DNA from: Thermoanaerobacter pseudethanolicus ATCC 33223
GTDB lineage: Bacteria > Bacillota > Thermoanaerobacteria > Thermoanaerobacterales > Thermoanaerobacteraceae
Assembly: GCF_000019085.1 (NCBI RefSeq)
Contig: NC_010321.1
Coordinates: forward strand, 186,001-250,000
Length of the DNA stretch: 64,000 nt
Reading direction: 5' to 3'
Shown here: piece after piece, positions 53,561-63,900 of the stretch
How the letters are laid out: every line of letters begins with the position of its first letter
How positions within the stretch are numbered: the first letter of the stretch is position 1
Position numbers and translations under genes: made by a program
The notes under the pieces: generated by a model
What the model saw: only the letters and a program-made list of their open reading frames with translations
Databases searched by the model: none
Told to the model about the DNA's origin: nothing

Positions 53561-54199
53561 ATGTCCTACCTTTTAAGTATTTTTTCTGATTTTGCTCAAA
53601 TAAAACCAGTGACTTTATCGGTTATATTAGCAATTTTATTGGCAGCTTTTCTTTTATATCTGATGCGAAAAAGTGTCAAATTTGACACAAAAATGCTTGT
53701 CTACGGAGCACTTTCAATCGCTATTTCTTTCGTGCTGTCTTATATAAGATTTTATCACTGGCCTCAAGGTGGTTCTATTACACCTGCCAGCATGTTGCCG
53801 CTTTTTATCTTTGCCTATTATTATGGACCAGGTCCTGGTGTGATTGTAGGAATGGCGTATGGATTTTTACAACTTATTCAAGACCCATTTATTGTCCAAT
53901 GGGTGCAAGTACTTCTCGACTATCCTTTGGCCTTCGGTGCTTTAGGACTTGCTGGCTTTTTTAGAAAAAACCTAAGTTTGGGAATTTTAGTCGGTGGATT
54001 TGGACGATTTTTCTCTCACTTTTTATCGGGAGTGTTCTTTTTTGCAAGCTATGCACCAGAAGGAATGAGCCCTATAGTTTATTCACTTTTAGTCAATGGA
54101 AGCATAATAGGTGTAGAAGTGGCAATATGTTTTGCGGTTTCACTAATTCCTCAAGTTAGAAATGCTATTGAAGAAATTAAAAAGAAAGCAATTGCTTAA
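53561..54199 (+). CDS. thiT: Thiamine transporter ThiT (ECF S-component)
   Basis: Membrane S-component that binds thiamine and works with a shared ECF energising module encoded elsewhere. The 212-residue protein has six predicted helices. The family's thiamine-site features include IRFYHWPQGGSITPASMLPLF, GPGPGVIVGMAYGFLQLIQDP and GRFFSHFLSGVFFFASYAPEGM. ATG 53561 follows GGAGGT by 10 bases. The TPP riboswitch directly upstream confirms the thiamine role. A terminator follows. Confidence 0.95.
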   Translation: MSYLLSIFSDFAQIKPVTLSVILAILLAAFLLYLMRKSVKFDTKMLVYGALSIAISFVLSYIRFYHWPQGGSITPASMLPLFIFAYYYGPGPGVIVGMAYGFLQLIQDPFIVQWVQVLLDYPLAFGALGLAGFFRKNLSLGILVGGFGRFFSHFLSGVFFFASYAPEGMSPIVYSLLVNGSIIGVEVAICFAVSLIPQVRNAIEEIKKKAIA

Positions 54200-54225
54200 A
54201 GGGGTATTTCCCCTTTTTATTTTTT
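54198..54225 (+). terminator. Intrinsic terminator after thiT
   Basis: AAAGGGG (54198-54204) pairs with CCCCTTT (54210-54216), followed by T-rich sequence. Confidence 0.85.
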
Positions 54226-54345
54226 GCAGTGGATAGCTGAAATAATGGTATAATATATGGTATAATATTATGTAAGAAAAAATTTAACGCAGAATTAACA
54301 TTGATACCTGACAAACCTGAGGATATGAAAGAAAGAAGGGAATAA

Positions 54346-54429
54346 TTGATTTATAAAAATTCTGCTGATAGAGTGTGTGAAATTGTGCTGAAAAATTTCG
54401 ATAAAAGCATTAGTGAAATGAGATTGTAG
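54346..54429 (+). CDS. Doubtful 27-codon ORF before the PAP2 gene
   Basis: TTG 54346 lies 7 bases after AGAAGGGA and opens IYKNSADRVCEIVLKNFDKS then ISEMRL and a stop, ending next to the PAP2 ribosome binding site. A repeated ATGGTATAATAT (two copies near 54246-54269) upstream supplies -10-like boxes. It may be a leader peptide or chance; no homologue is recognised. Confidence 0.25.
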   Translation: MIYKNSADRVCEIVLKNFDKSISEMRL

Positions 54430-54445
54430 GGAGGGGATTTTGCTG

Positions 54446-54982
54446 ATGCAAATAAAAAGAGTGCTTCTTGACAAAGACAAAAACATTTTTTTCTATATAA
54501 ACGAAAGAATAAAATGTAATATATTGGACAAAATAATGCCTAAAATAACTCATATAGGCGGTCCTTTTTTTACAATATTTTCTTGCTTGTTTTTAATTTT
54601 TTTTGGAAAAAACGATGTAAAAGCCTCTGCTGTAGAAGCTTTAACTGCACTTGTAAGCAGCCATTTGTTTGTTCAACTTTTAAAAAGAAAATATACAAGA
54701 CCAAGGCCTTATATGGTATTAGCTAATACAAACACTTTTAAACATCTTTTAAAGGATTATTCTTTTCCTTCTGGTCATGCTACTGCCAGTTTTTCACTTG
54801 CTATGACTTTTTCAATATTTTTTCCAAGCCTTGCAGTATTCTTTATTTCACTGGCGGTACTTGTGGGACTTTCGAGGATATATATGGGACTGCATTATCC
54901 TTCAGATGTATTAATGGGCTCAACGATAGGTATTACTTTTTCTTATCTAACCCATTTTATAGGTACAAAGTTGTTTTTGTAA
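54446..54982 (+). CDS. PAP2-family membrane phosphatase (undecaprenyl-PP phosphatase-like)
   Basis: A 178-residue membrane phosphatase. The three PAP2 motifs are intact: KRKYTRPRP (motif 1), FPSGHATAS (motif 2, catalytic His) and SRIYMGLHYPSD (motif 3). About five helices are predicted. It probably recycles undecaprenyl pyrophosphate or removes phosphate from phosphatidate; the exact lipid cannot be told. ATG 54446 follows AGGGAGGGG; the upstream TTG 54440 is too close to that site. Confidence 0.9.
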   Translation: MQIKRVLLDKDKNIFFYINERIKCNILDKIMPKITHIGGPFFTIFSCLFLIFFGKNDVKASAVEALTALVSSHLFVQLLKRKYTRPRPYMVLANTNTFKHLLKDYSFPSGHATASFSLAMTFSIFFPSLAVFFISLAVLVGLSRIYMGLHYPSDVLMGSTIGITFSYLTHFIGTKLFL

Positions 54983-55000
54983 AAAATTTTTCAAAATAGA

Positions 55001-55029
55001 TTGACAAATTGTAAATAGAAGAATATAAT
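55001..55029 (+). promoter_or_regulatory. Sigma-A promoter of the M-box/mgtA transcript
   Basis: TTGACA (55001-55006), a 17-nt spacer, TATAAT (55024-55029). Full consensus at both boxes. The M-box aptamer starts about 20 bases downstream. Confidence 0.88.
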
Positions 55030-55050
55030 GTAGAAGGACACAAGTTAATA

Positions 55051-55243
55051 CAATCGTTAGGTGAGGCTCCTATACAGATACACGCTGCTGCCCGGAAACA
55101 TCGAGAGATGCTAACGGGTCAACAAGTATTACCGAATTAAGGTTTTACTTAATGCAGCTGGAGGATGCTCCAAAGCTGTATAGTGCCAAAGCTCAACGAA
55201 TTGAAATGTCTAAAAACCTCTTTCATTCGTTGAGAGGTTTTTT
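55051..55243 (+). promoter_or_regulatory. M-box (ykoK) Mg2+ riboswitch with transcription terminator
   Basis: The conserved aptamer segments are visible: CGTTAGGTGAGGCTCCTATA, CGCTGCTGCCCGGAAA, AATGCAGCTGGAGGATGCTC and GTGCCAAAGCTC. P1 is formed by 55051-55058 with 55195-55203. The terminator is AAAACCTCT (55213-55221) with AGAGGTTTT (55233-55241). CTCAACGAAT (55192-55201) can instead pair with ATTCGTTGAG (55225-55234) as antiterminator, so high Mg2+ keeps P1 and stops transcription. Confidence 0.95.
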
Positions 55244-55263
55244 AATTTGCTAAAAAACGGAGG

Positions 55264-55446
55264 TGAGAAGAATGGACGGTGGAGGTAGTAGTAAAAGCTA
55301 CAAAGGTATATGTAATGTGACATTAAAGAAGGATGGGCAAAGTTTGAGGCCACGTCCATTCTTCTCACAGGTGGCTTTTCTATAAATTTTGCTCTTCGTA
55401 GGATTGCCCATTTATCCCTTCTTTTGATGTCCTATTACATATACCT
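55264..55446 (+). repeat. Two long interleaved inverted repeats in the mgtA leader, with anti-Shine-Dalgarno segment
   Basis: Repeat A: 55264-55278 with 55353-55367, 15 bp perfect. Repeat B: 55304-55340 with 55404-55446, about 37 nt with a few bulges (ends TATATGTAAT/ATTACATATA and TTGCCC/GGGCAA). Because B's left arm is inside A's loop, A and B are unlikely to form fully together. The end of B (ACCTCC...) continues into 55443-55454, which is the exact complement of 55569-55580 containing the mgtA ribosome binding site. Confidence 0.8.
55272..55385 (+). CDS. Candidate leader peptide ORF of mgtA (37 codons)
   Basis: ATG 55272 lies 6 bases after the strong site GGAGGTG. The peptide starts MDGGGSSKSYKGICNV, continues TLKKDGQSLRPRPFFSQ and ends VAFL. 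It spans both left arms and the right arm of repeat A. The Arg-Pro-Arg-Pro run is noteworthy because proline-rich leader peptides control mgtA in Salmonella (mgtL), although no sequence relation to mgtL is seen. Translation would disturb the RNA pairing described for this leader. Not known from any family I recognise. Confidence 0.6.
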   Translation: MDGGGSSKSYKGICNVTLKKDGQSLRPRPFFSQVAFL

Positions 55447-55588
55447 CCAAAACAATTCTCAGACTAACTCCATTTAATTCCATCGTCTAAATGCGAAAGT
55501 TTTTTACAAAAAAACAAATACTGTAACTGGAAGGTTGCAGTAGACACGGCAGCCTTAGTCTATTATTGTGTTTTGGAGGTGTATGGGA

Positions 55589-58276
55589 ATGATCAAAATC
55601 GCAAAGAAAAATGGCTTCACAGATTCGATACTCACACAATTAATTGAGTTTGCTAGAAAAGATGTTGATGAAATTTTAGCACAATTAGGTACAGATAGAG
55701 AAGGACTGACTTCTGAGGAAGCGCAAGACAGGCTTGAAATGTATGGGTTAAATGAGATAGCCCATGAAAAACCGGCTCCATGGTATATTCAATTGATTAA
55801 AGCTTTTGTAAATCCCTTTATAGGTATATTGGTATTTTTAGCAATTGTATCATATATAACGGATGTACTTTTTACTGCACCTCAAGACAGAGATTGGAGC
55901 ACGATAATTATTATTTCTATAATGGTAACGGTTAGTGGACTACTTCGTTTTGTTCAAGAGTACCGTTCTAATGTGGAAGCTGAAAAACTAAAAGCTCTTG
56001 TCTATACAACAGCTGCAGTTATTCGCAAAGATACAGGTGAAAAAGAGATAAAAATAGAGGAAATAGTGCCGGGTGACATAATACATTTGGCAGCAGGTGA
56101 CATGGTACCTGCGGATGTTAGGGTTATTACTTCTAAAGACTTGTTTATAAACCAAGCAACTTTGACGGGAGAATCCGAACCTGTGGAGAAATATCCAGAT
56201 TTAAAAGAAGAAAAAAGAAAAGCTAAGGATTTAAACCTTTCAGATTTAGAAAATATATGTTTTATGGGTACTAATGTAGTAAGTGGTTCTGCAATTGCTG
56301 TAGTTCTTTCAACAGGTGACCGTACTTATTTTGGTTCAATGGCAAAATCCCTTGTAGGGCATAGAGTGATGACAAGTTTTGAAAGAGGAATTAACAATGT
56401 AAGTAAAGTGCTCATCAAGTTTATGACAGTGATGTTTCCAATTGTTTTTGTTATAAATGGTCTTACAAAGGGTAATTGGTTGGATGCATTGCTTTTTGCC
56501 TTAGCTGTAGCTGTTGGACTTACTCCCGAAATGCTTCCAATGATAGTCACTACCAACCTTGCTAAAGGTGCTGTGACAATGGCAAAGCGCAAAACAATTG
56601 TCAAAAGATTAGATGCTATACAAAATTTTGGAGCAATGGATGTACTTTGTACTGATAAAACTGGTACTTTGACGTTAAATAAAATAGTTGTAGAAAAACA
56701 TCTTGACATACATGGGAATGAAGATGACAGAGTTTTAAGGCATGCGTATCTGAACAGTTTTTATCAAACGGGCTTAAGAAACTTAATGGATGTAGCCATT
56801 TTAGAGTATGGAGCTGAAAAGGGTTTTAATGGATTGGAGAAAATATATAAAAAAGTTGATGAGATACCCTTTGATTTTGTAAGGCGCAGAATGTCCGTAG
56901 TTTTAGAGAGCGAGGGTGGAAAAAGGCAGCTGGTGACTAAAGGTGCCGTTGAAGAGGTTCTTTCTATCTGTGAATATGCTGAGTACAAAGGCGAAGTAGT
57001 TCCTTTGACAGATGAAATACGCCAAGAAGTAAGAGAAATGGTAAAAAGACTAAATGAAGATGGAATGAGGGTGCTTGCCGTAGCTCAAAAAAATGATGTT
57101 CCACCAGAGGGAGTTTTCAGTGTAGCAGATGAAAGTAAGATGGTTCTCATGGGTTATATAGGTTTTCTCGATCCGCCAAAAGAATCTGCACCTTATGCGA
57201 TAAAAGCATTGAAAGAGCATGGCGTAGATGTAAAAATTCTCACTGGTGACAATGAAATAGTGACAAAGAAGATCTGTAAAGAAGTGGGGATTAATGTAGA
57301 GAATGTTTTGTTGGGAAATGAAATAGAGAATATGACAGATGAAGAATTAGCAGAAGTAGCGGAAAAAACGACAATTTTTGCAAAACTTTCTCCTATGCAA
57401 AAATCGAAAATAATAAAGACTTTACAAAATAAAGGCCACATTGTTGGATATATGGGAGATGGAATTAATGATGCTCCTGCCTTAAGAGAAGCAGACGTTG
57501 GAATTTCAGTTGACTCTGCAGTAGATATCGCTAAAGAATCTGCGGATATAATACTTTTGGAAAAAAGTCTTACAGTATTAGAAGAAGGAGTTGTGGAAGG
57601 GCGCAGAATTTTTGGTAATATCATGAAATACATTGCAATTACATCGAGCTCTAATTTTGGTAATGTATTTTCAGTTTTAGTAGCAAGTGCATTTTTACCT
57701 TTTTTGCCAATGCATCCATTGCAACTACTCTTCCTTAACTTGATTTATGATTTATCAATGACATCAGTGCCTTGGGATACAGTGGATAAAGAATATATAC
57801 AAAAGCCAAGAAAATGGGATGCCGCAAATATAGGCAATTTCATGGTATGGTTTGGACCTACAAGTTCAATTTTTGATATTACAACTTATGCTTTGATGTT
57901 TTTCTTGATTGGTCCAATAGTTATAGGTGGCTCTTACTTCCTGTTGCCTGAAGTGCTTAAACAGAATTTTGTTTCGCTCTTCCAAACAGGCTGGTTTGTG
58001 GAAAGCTTATGGACACAAACAATGGTAGTTCACATGCTTAGGACCGAAAAGATTCCGTTTATACAAAGCATTGCTTCATGGCCGCTATTACTTTTTACCT
58101 CGGCAGCTGTTACAGTAGGAACAATTGTGCCATTTACTTCTTTTGGTGCGAAACTTGGAATGATGCCTCTACCGGGAATATACTTCTTGTTCTTGGCAGC
58201 TACGCTTCTTGCATACTTGACTTTGGCACAATCCGTTAAAATGAGATTTATAAAAAGATTTGGAAGCTTGCTGTAA
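55589..58276 (+). CDS. mgtA: Magnesium-importing P-type ATPase (P3B)
   Basis: ATP-driven Mg2+ importer, 895 residues. P-type marks are complete: actuator motif TLTGESEPV, phosphorylation site CTDKTGTLT, hinge MGDGINDAPALREADVGISV. The membrane helix 4 motif is VGLTPEMLPMIVTTNLAKGA, typical of MgtA/MgtB, and the C-terminus has about six helices. GTG 55568 and ATG 55583 are in frame, but GGAGGT (55575-55580) is spaced for ATG 55589. The M-box riboswitch upstream confirms Mg2+ as the regulating ion. A terminator follows. Confidence 0.96.
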   Translation: MIKIAKKNGFTDSILTQLIEFARKDVDEILAQLGTDREGLTSEEAQDRLEMYGLNEIAHEKPAPWYIQLIKAFVNPFIGILVFLAIVSYITDVLFTAPQDRDWSTIIIISIMVTVSGLLRFVQEYRSNVEAEKLKALVYTTAAVIRKDTGEKEIKIEEIVPGDIIHLAAGDMVPADVRVITSKDLFINQATLTGESEPVEKYPDLKEEKRKAKDLNLSDLENICFMGTNVVSGSAIAVVLSTGDRTYFGSMAKSLVGHRVMTSFERGINNVSKVLIKFMTVMFPIVFVINGLTKGNWLDALLFALAVAVGLTPEMLPMIVTTNLAKGAVTMAKRKTIVKRLDAIQNFGAMDVLCTDKTGTLTLNKIVVEKHLDIHGNEDDRVLRHAYLNSFYQTGLRNLMDVAILEYGAEKGFNGLEKIYKKVDEIPFDFVRRRMSVVLESEGGKRQLVTKGAVEEVLSICEYAEYKGEVVPLTDEIRQEVREMVKRLNEDGMRVLAVAQKNDVPPEGVFSVADESKMVLMGYIGFLDPPKESAPYAIKALKEHGVDVKILTGDNEIVTKKICKEVGINVENVLLGNEIENMTDEELAEVAEKTTIFAKLSPMQKSKIIKTLQNKGHIVGYMGDGINDAPALREADVGISVDSAVDIAKESADIILLEKSLTVLEEGVVEGRRIFGNIMKYIAITSSSNFGNVFSVLVASAFLPFLPMHPLQLLFLNLIYDLSMTSVPWDTVDKEYIQKPRKWDAANIGNFMVWFGPTSSIFDITTYALMFFLIGPIVIGGSYFLLPEVLKQNFVSLFQTGWFVESLWTQTMVVHMLRTEKIPFIQSIASWPLLLFTSAAVTVGTIVPFTSFGAKLGMMPLPGIYFLFLAATLLAYLTLAQSVKMRFIKRFGSLL

Positions 58277-58279
58277 TTA

Positions 58280-58313
58280 GAGAGGAAAGAGAGGTTTTAT
58301 CTCCTCTCTTTTT
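58280..58313 (+). terminator. Terminator after mgtA
   Basis: AAAGAGAG (58286-58293) pairs with CTCTCTTT (58304-58311), followed by T residues. Confidence 0.8.
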
Positions 58314-58370
58314 CATTTTTTCTGTGGTATAATGTACTAAGGATTTTGTGTGTTAAAGGGGAAATGTAAA

Positions 58371-60101
58371 ATGGATAAAAAGGAAATTGCCAATATTTTA
58401 AACGATATAGGTTTATTGCTAGAGCTTAAAGGGGAAAATCCTTTTAAATCGAGAGCTTATTATAATGCTGCAAGGACAATAGAGCTATTGGAGGAAGATA
58501 TAGAAACTCTTGTCAAAGAAGACAGGTTAAAAGAGATAAAGGGAATAGGGGAAGCAATTAATAAAAAGATTACAGAGCTGGTTTTAACGGGTAAAATGGA
58601 ATATTATGAGAATTTAAAAGCATCTATTCCTGAAGGGCTTGTTGAAATGCTTAAAATTCCCGGACTTGGTCCGAAAAAGATAAAGATTATATACGAAAAA
58701 TTGAATATCACCACAATTAGAGAATTGGAGTACGCTTGTATAGAGAATAGATTGGTAGACCTTCCGGGGTTTGGGGTAAAGACTCAAAAGAAAATTTTTG
58801 AAGGGATACAGTTTGTGAAACAATTTAGCGGTCAGCATTTATTTGCAGAAGTTTACACAGAAGCGCTTAAATTAAAGGAATATTTAGATATGACTAAAAC
58901 TGCATTAGTGACGGAAATTGCAGGAAGTTTGCGAAGGAAAAAAGAGATAGTAAAAGATATTGATATTTTGGCTTCAGCATCAGATTCCTCAAAGGTTATG
59001 GAAGCCTTTGTAAATTACCAAGATGTAAGGGAAGTTATAGCAAAAGGAGATACAAAAACCAGTGTCACTTTAAAGTCGGGTATAAATACAGATTTAAGAG
59101 TTGTAACGGAAAAAGAATTTCCTTATGCACTTCATCATTTCACAGGCAGCAAAGAGCACAATACTGCAATGAGGCATAGGGCGAAGCAAATGGGTATCAA
59201 AATGAACGAGTACGGCCTTTTTAAAGGAGACAAACTTATAGAATGTAAAAGCGAAGAGGAGATATTTAATAAATTAGGACTTTTATATATTCCTCCGGAA
59301 TTAAGAGAAAACATGGGAGAGATAGAAGCGGCAGAAAAAGGTGAGCTTCCGAAATTAATAGAAGAAAAAGATATAAAGGGAGTTTTCCACGTTCATACGA
59401 CTTACAGCGATGGGGCTAATACCCTGGTAGAAATGGTAGAGGCGGCGAGAAAATTGGGGTATAAGTATATAGGCATCACAGACCACAGCAAATCTGCTTT
59501 TTATGCAGGAGGTCTTAAAGAAGAAGACTTAGTAAGGCAATGGGAGGAAATAGAGGAGTTAAATAAAAAATATAACGATATAGTCATTTTCAAAGGGATA
59601 GAGTCTGATATACTGCCTGACGGTTCTTTAGATTATGGAGAGGAGATATTAAAGCAATTTGAATTTGTGATTGCATCCATCCATTCTCATTTCAGGATGA
59701 GTAAAGAAGATATGACAAAAAGAATGATAAAGGCCATAGAAAATAAATATACAACTATAATAGGGCATGTTACAGGGAGGCTTCTTTTAGCGAGAGACAG
59801 TTATGAAATAGATATATATGAAGTTATAGAAGCAGCAGCCCATTATGGCAAGATAATTGAGATAAACGCAAACCCTTATAGGCTTGATTTAGACTGGCGA
59901 TATGTAAAACATGCAAAAGAAAAAGGGGTAAAACTTGCGATATGCCCTGATGCCCACAGCATAGAAGGCTTAAATGATGTAAAGTATGGGGTAGGAATTG
60001 CCAGAAAAGGCTGGTTGGAGGCAAAAGACGTAATAAACACTTATGAAGTTCATGAAATCTGTGGCTCTTTGTTTTTTCAAAAGATGCAAAATAGGAGGTA
60101 G
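58371..60101 (+). CDS. polX: Family X DNA polymerase with PHP exonuclease domain (PolX)
   Basis: Gap-filling polymerase with 3'-5' exonuclease and AP-endonuclease activity, used in base excision repair. The 576-residue protein has N-terminal helix-hairpin-helix regions (IKGIGEAINKKI, KIPGLGPKKIKII, LPGFGVKTQKKI), the polymerase X palm with AGSLRRKKEIVKDIDILAS and DLRVV carrying the metal Asp residues, and a C-terminal PHP domain (about 330-570: FHVHTTYSDG, GITDHS, ASIHSH, CPDAHS). ATG 58371 was chosen, with AAAGGGG upstream. It stands alone between mgtA and the nfn genes. Confidence 0.96.
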   Translation: MDKKEIANILNDIGLLLELKGENPFKSRAYYNAARTIELLEEDIETLVKEDRLKEIKGIGEAINKKITELVLTGKMEYYENLKASIPEGLVEMLKIPGLGPKKIKIIYEKLNITTIRELEYACIENRLVDLPGFGVKTQKKIFEGIQFVKQFSGQHLFAEVYTEALKLKEYLDMTKTALVTEIAGSLRRKKEIVKDIDILASASDSSKVMEAFVNYQDVREVIAKGDTKTSVTLKSGINTDLRVVTEKEFPYALHHFTGSKEHNTAMRHRAKQMGIKMNEYGLFKGDKLIECKSEEEIFNKLGLLYIPPELRENMGEIEAAEKGELPKLIEEKDIKGVFHVHTTYSDGANTLVEMVEAARKLGYKYIGITDHSKSAFYAGGLKEEDLVRQWEEIEELNKKYNDIVIFKGIESDILPDGSLDYGEEILKQFEFVIASIHSHFRMSKEDMTKRMIKAIENKYTTIIGHVTGRLLLARDSYEIDIYEVIEAAAHYGKIIEINANPYRLDLDWRYVKHAKEKGVKLAICPDAHSIEGLNDVKYGVGIARKGWLEAKDVINTYEVHEICGSLFFQKMQNRR

Positions 60102-60263
60102 CTTTTATTAATAGATGCAAGCAACAAAATTTTAAAAACGATTGCTGAACAGGAAATAAATGAGCAGGCAAAAGATAAATTCATAAATAAAAGAGACGAT
60201 AGCTGGATGTATATCCTTCCACAGCACCGACTGCTATCGCCTCTTTAGTTTACCGAAAAATGT
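60102..60263. other. Intergenic region between polX and nfnB with shared terminator
   Basis: Right after the polX stop, the same frame stays open for about 46 codons (DASNKILKTIAEQEINEQA, later RDDSWMYILPQHRLLSPL) but has no start codon. It looks like a decayed gene or chance. The end of this stretch forms AAAGAG-A-CGATAGC (60190-60203) with GCTATCG-CC-TCTTT (60233-60246), a hairpin that probably terminates both convergent transcripts. Confidence 0.55.
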
Positions 60264-62529
<2,266 letters not shown>

Positions 62530-62694
62530 GATAATCCTCCTTCTTCTTTTATTTAATAGTTGTTTATTTACTTCGATGATGTTATCAAGTGTTAATGGTG
62601 TAAAAATGTTAAGAAAATAACTATTTTTTGTTATTTTTTTACCAAGAGTTTACTGGCCGATGTGTCATATAAAAAAACCAGTGTATTTAGCCTT

Positions 62695-62738
62695 ATTAGC
62701 ATAAAAATGGGGGACTAAGTCCCCATTTTTATGCTAAT
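62695..62738. terminator. Terminator of the secondary alcohol dehydrogenase gene
   Basis: A perfect 18-bp inverted repeat, ATTAGCATAAAAATGGGG (62695-62712) with its complement (62721-62738). The stop codon and the last two codons of the gene lie inside the stem. Confidence 0.88.
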
Positions 62739-63787
62739 ATTACAACAGGTTTGATTAGGTCTTTTGGTTTGTCTTTCATCAACATAAAGGCTTTTTCAAT
62801 ATTGTCAAATCCCCGGAAAACGTGAGTGACGAGCTTAGAAGGATCGACACGCTTATAAAAAACAAGGTCAATCAGTCTTTCCATTCTTAGACGTCCACCG
62901 GGGCATAGCCCGCCTTTTATAGTTTTATGAGCCATGCCGCAACCCCATTCAAGACGAGGAACAGGCAAAACCTCTCCTTCGCCAAAATAATTTACATTAG
63001 CGATGGTGCCACCAGGTTTAACAATCTTAACTGCTGTAGCCATAATGTCAGCATTTCCTCCAGCGATGATGGCAGCATCGACACCTTTGCCTTCAGTTAG
63101 ATTCATAATCTGACTTTCGATAGGACCATCTTTATAGTTTACAATATCAGTAGCTCCATAGTATTTTGCAGCATCTACACAAACTGGTCTACTGCCTACG
63201 GCAATAATTCTTCCGGCTCCACGCAATTTGGCACCAGCGACTGCCATAAGACCTACTGGGCCAATACCCAAAACTGCTACCGTCGCACCTAATTCTATAT
63301 CTGCCAGTTCAGCTCCGTGAAAACCAGTGGTCATCATATCGGGAATCATAACTGCAGCTTCCAATGGAATTTCTTTAGGCAGATGTGCTAAATTCATATC
63401 AGCATCATTCACATGAAAAAATTCACCAAAAACACCATCTTTTACATTCGAAAATTTCCAGCCTGCCAGCATTCCACCGGAGTGCTGGTGATATCCTCTT
63501 TGTACTTCAGAGGTCCGCCAATCAGGGGTAATAGCTGGCACAACAACGCGATCACCAGGTTTAAAATCTTTTACCTCACTACCTACTTCAACTACTTCAC
63601 CTACAGCTTCGTGACCGAGTATCATGTTATGTCTTTCGCCAATGGCGCCTTCAAAAACGGTATGAATGTCCGAAGTGCAAGGGGCCACAGCTAGAGGTCT
63701 TACAATAGCATCAAATGGGCCAGGAGCAGGCTTTTCCTTCTCAATCCAGCCAACTTTACCGATACTGAGCATTGCAAAACCTTTCAT
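62729..63787 (-). CDS. adhB: NADP-dependent secondary alcohol dehydrogenase (zinc type, TbSADH/TeSADH)
   Basis: Medium-chain zinc enzyme that interconverts secondary alcohols and ketones and also reduces acetaldehyde. The 352-residue sequence looks essentially identical, from memory, to the Thermoanaerobacter brockii enzyme. Zinc ligands Cys37 (VAPCTSD) and His59 (LGHEAVGE) are present with Asp150 (IPDMMTT). The NADP site GIGPVGLMAV and GSRPVC (Gly198-Ser199-Arg200 and Tyr218) give NADPH preference. ATG 63790 gives MMKGF; ATG 63787 matches the mature protein start. AGGAGGT lies upstream. Confidence 0.97.
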   Translation of the reverse strand: MKGFAMLSIGKVGWIEKEKPAPGPFDAIVRPLAVAPCTSDIHTVFEGAIGERHNMILGHEAVGEVVEVGSEVKDFKPGDRVVVPAITPDWRTSEVQRGYHQHSGGMLAGWKFSNVKDGVFGEFFHVNDADMNLAHLPKEIPLEAAVMIPDMMTTGFHGAELADIELGATVAVLGIGPVGLMAVAGAKLRGAGRIIAVGSRPVCVDAAKYYGATDIVNYKDGPIESQIMNLTEGKGVDAAIIAGGNADIMATAVKIVKPGGTIANVNYFGEGEVLPVPRLEWGCGMAHKTIKGGLCPGGRLRMERLIDLVFYKRVDPSKLVTHVFRGFDNIEKAFMLMKDKPKDLIKPVVILA

Positions 63788-63849
63788 CATTAAAACACCT
63801 CCTAAAATACTGGGTAAGTCATTAATGTGAAAACTAGCTTACGCGATGA

Positions 63850-63867
63850 TTGTTAAATTTTTTGCAA
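63850..63867. promoter_or_regulatory. Weak Rex-like site at the secondary alcohol dehydrogenase promoter
   Basis: TTGTTAAATTTTTTGCAA has one perfect half (TTGTTAA) and a 5-of-7 second half compared with TTAACAA. It lies just downstream of the -10 box, as Rex operator 1 does at adhE. Confidence 0.4.
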
Positions 63868-63871
63868 TAAT

Positions 63872-63900
63872 ATAATAGCACATAGTTAAAAATTTATCAA
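63872..63900 (-). promoter_or_regulatory. Sigma-A promoter of the secondary alcohol dehydrogenase
   Basis: On the minus strand: TTGATA (plus 63895-63900), a 17-nt spacer, TATTAT (plus 63872-63877). No gene is seen from 63901 to the window end. Confidence 0.65.

Noticed and set aside
57193-57633. Minus-strand ORF of 146 codons inside mgtA
   Set aside because: Antisense shadow of conserved P-type ATPase motifs.
62530-62728. Rex operator in the nfnAB upstream region
   Set aside because: Several GTTAA-type fragments exist, but none forms a palindrome with correct spacing.
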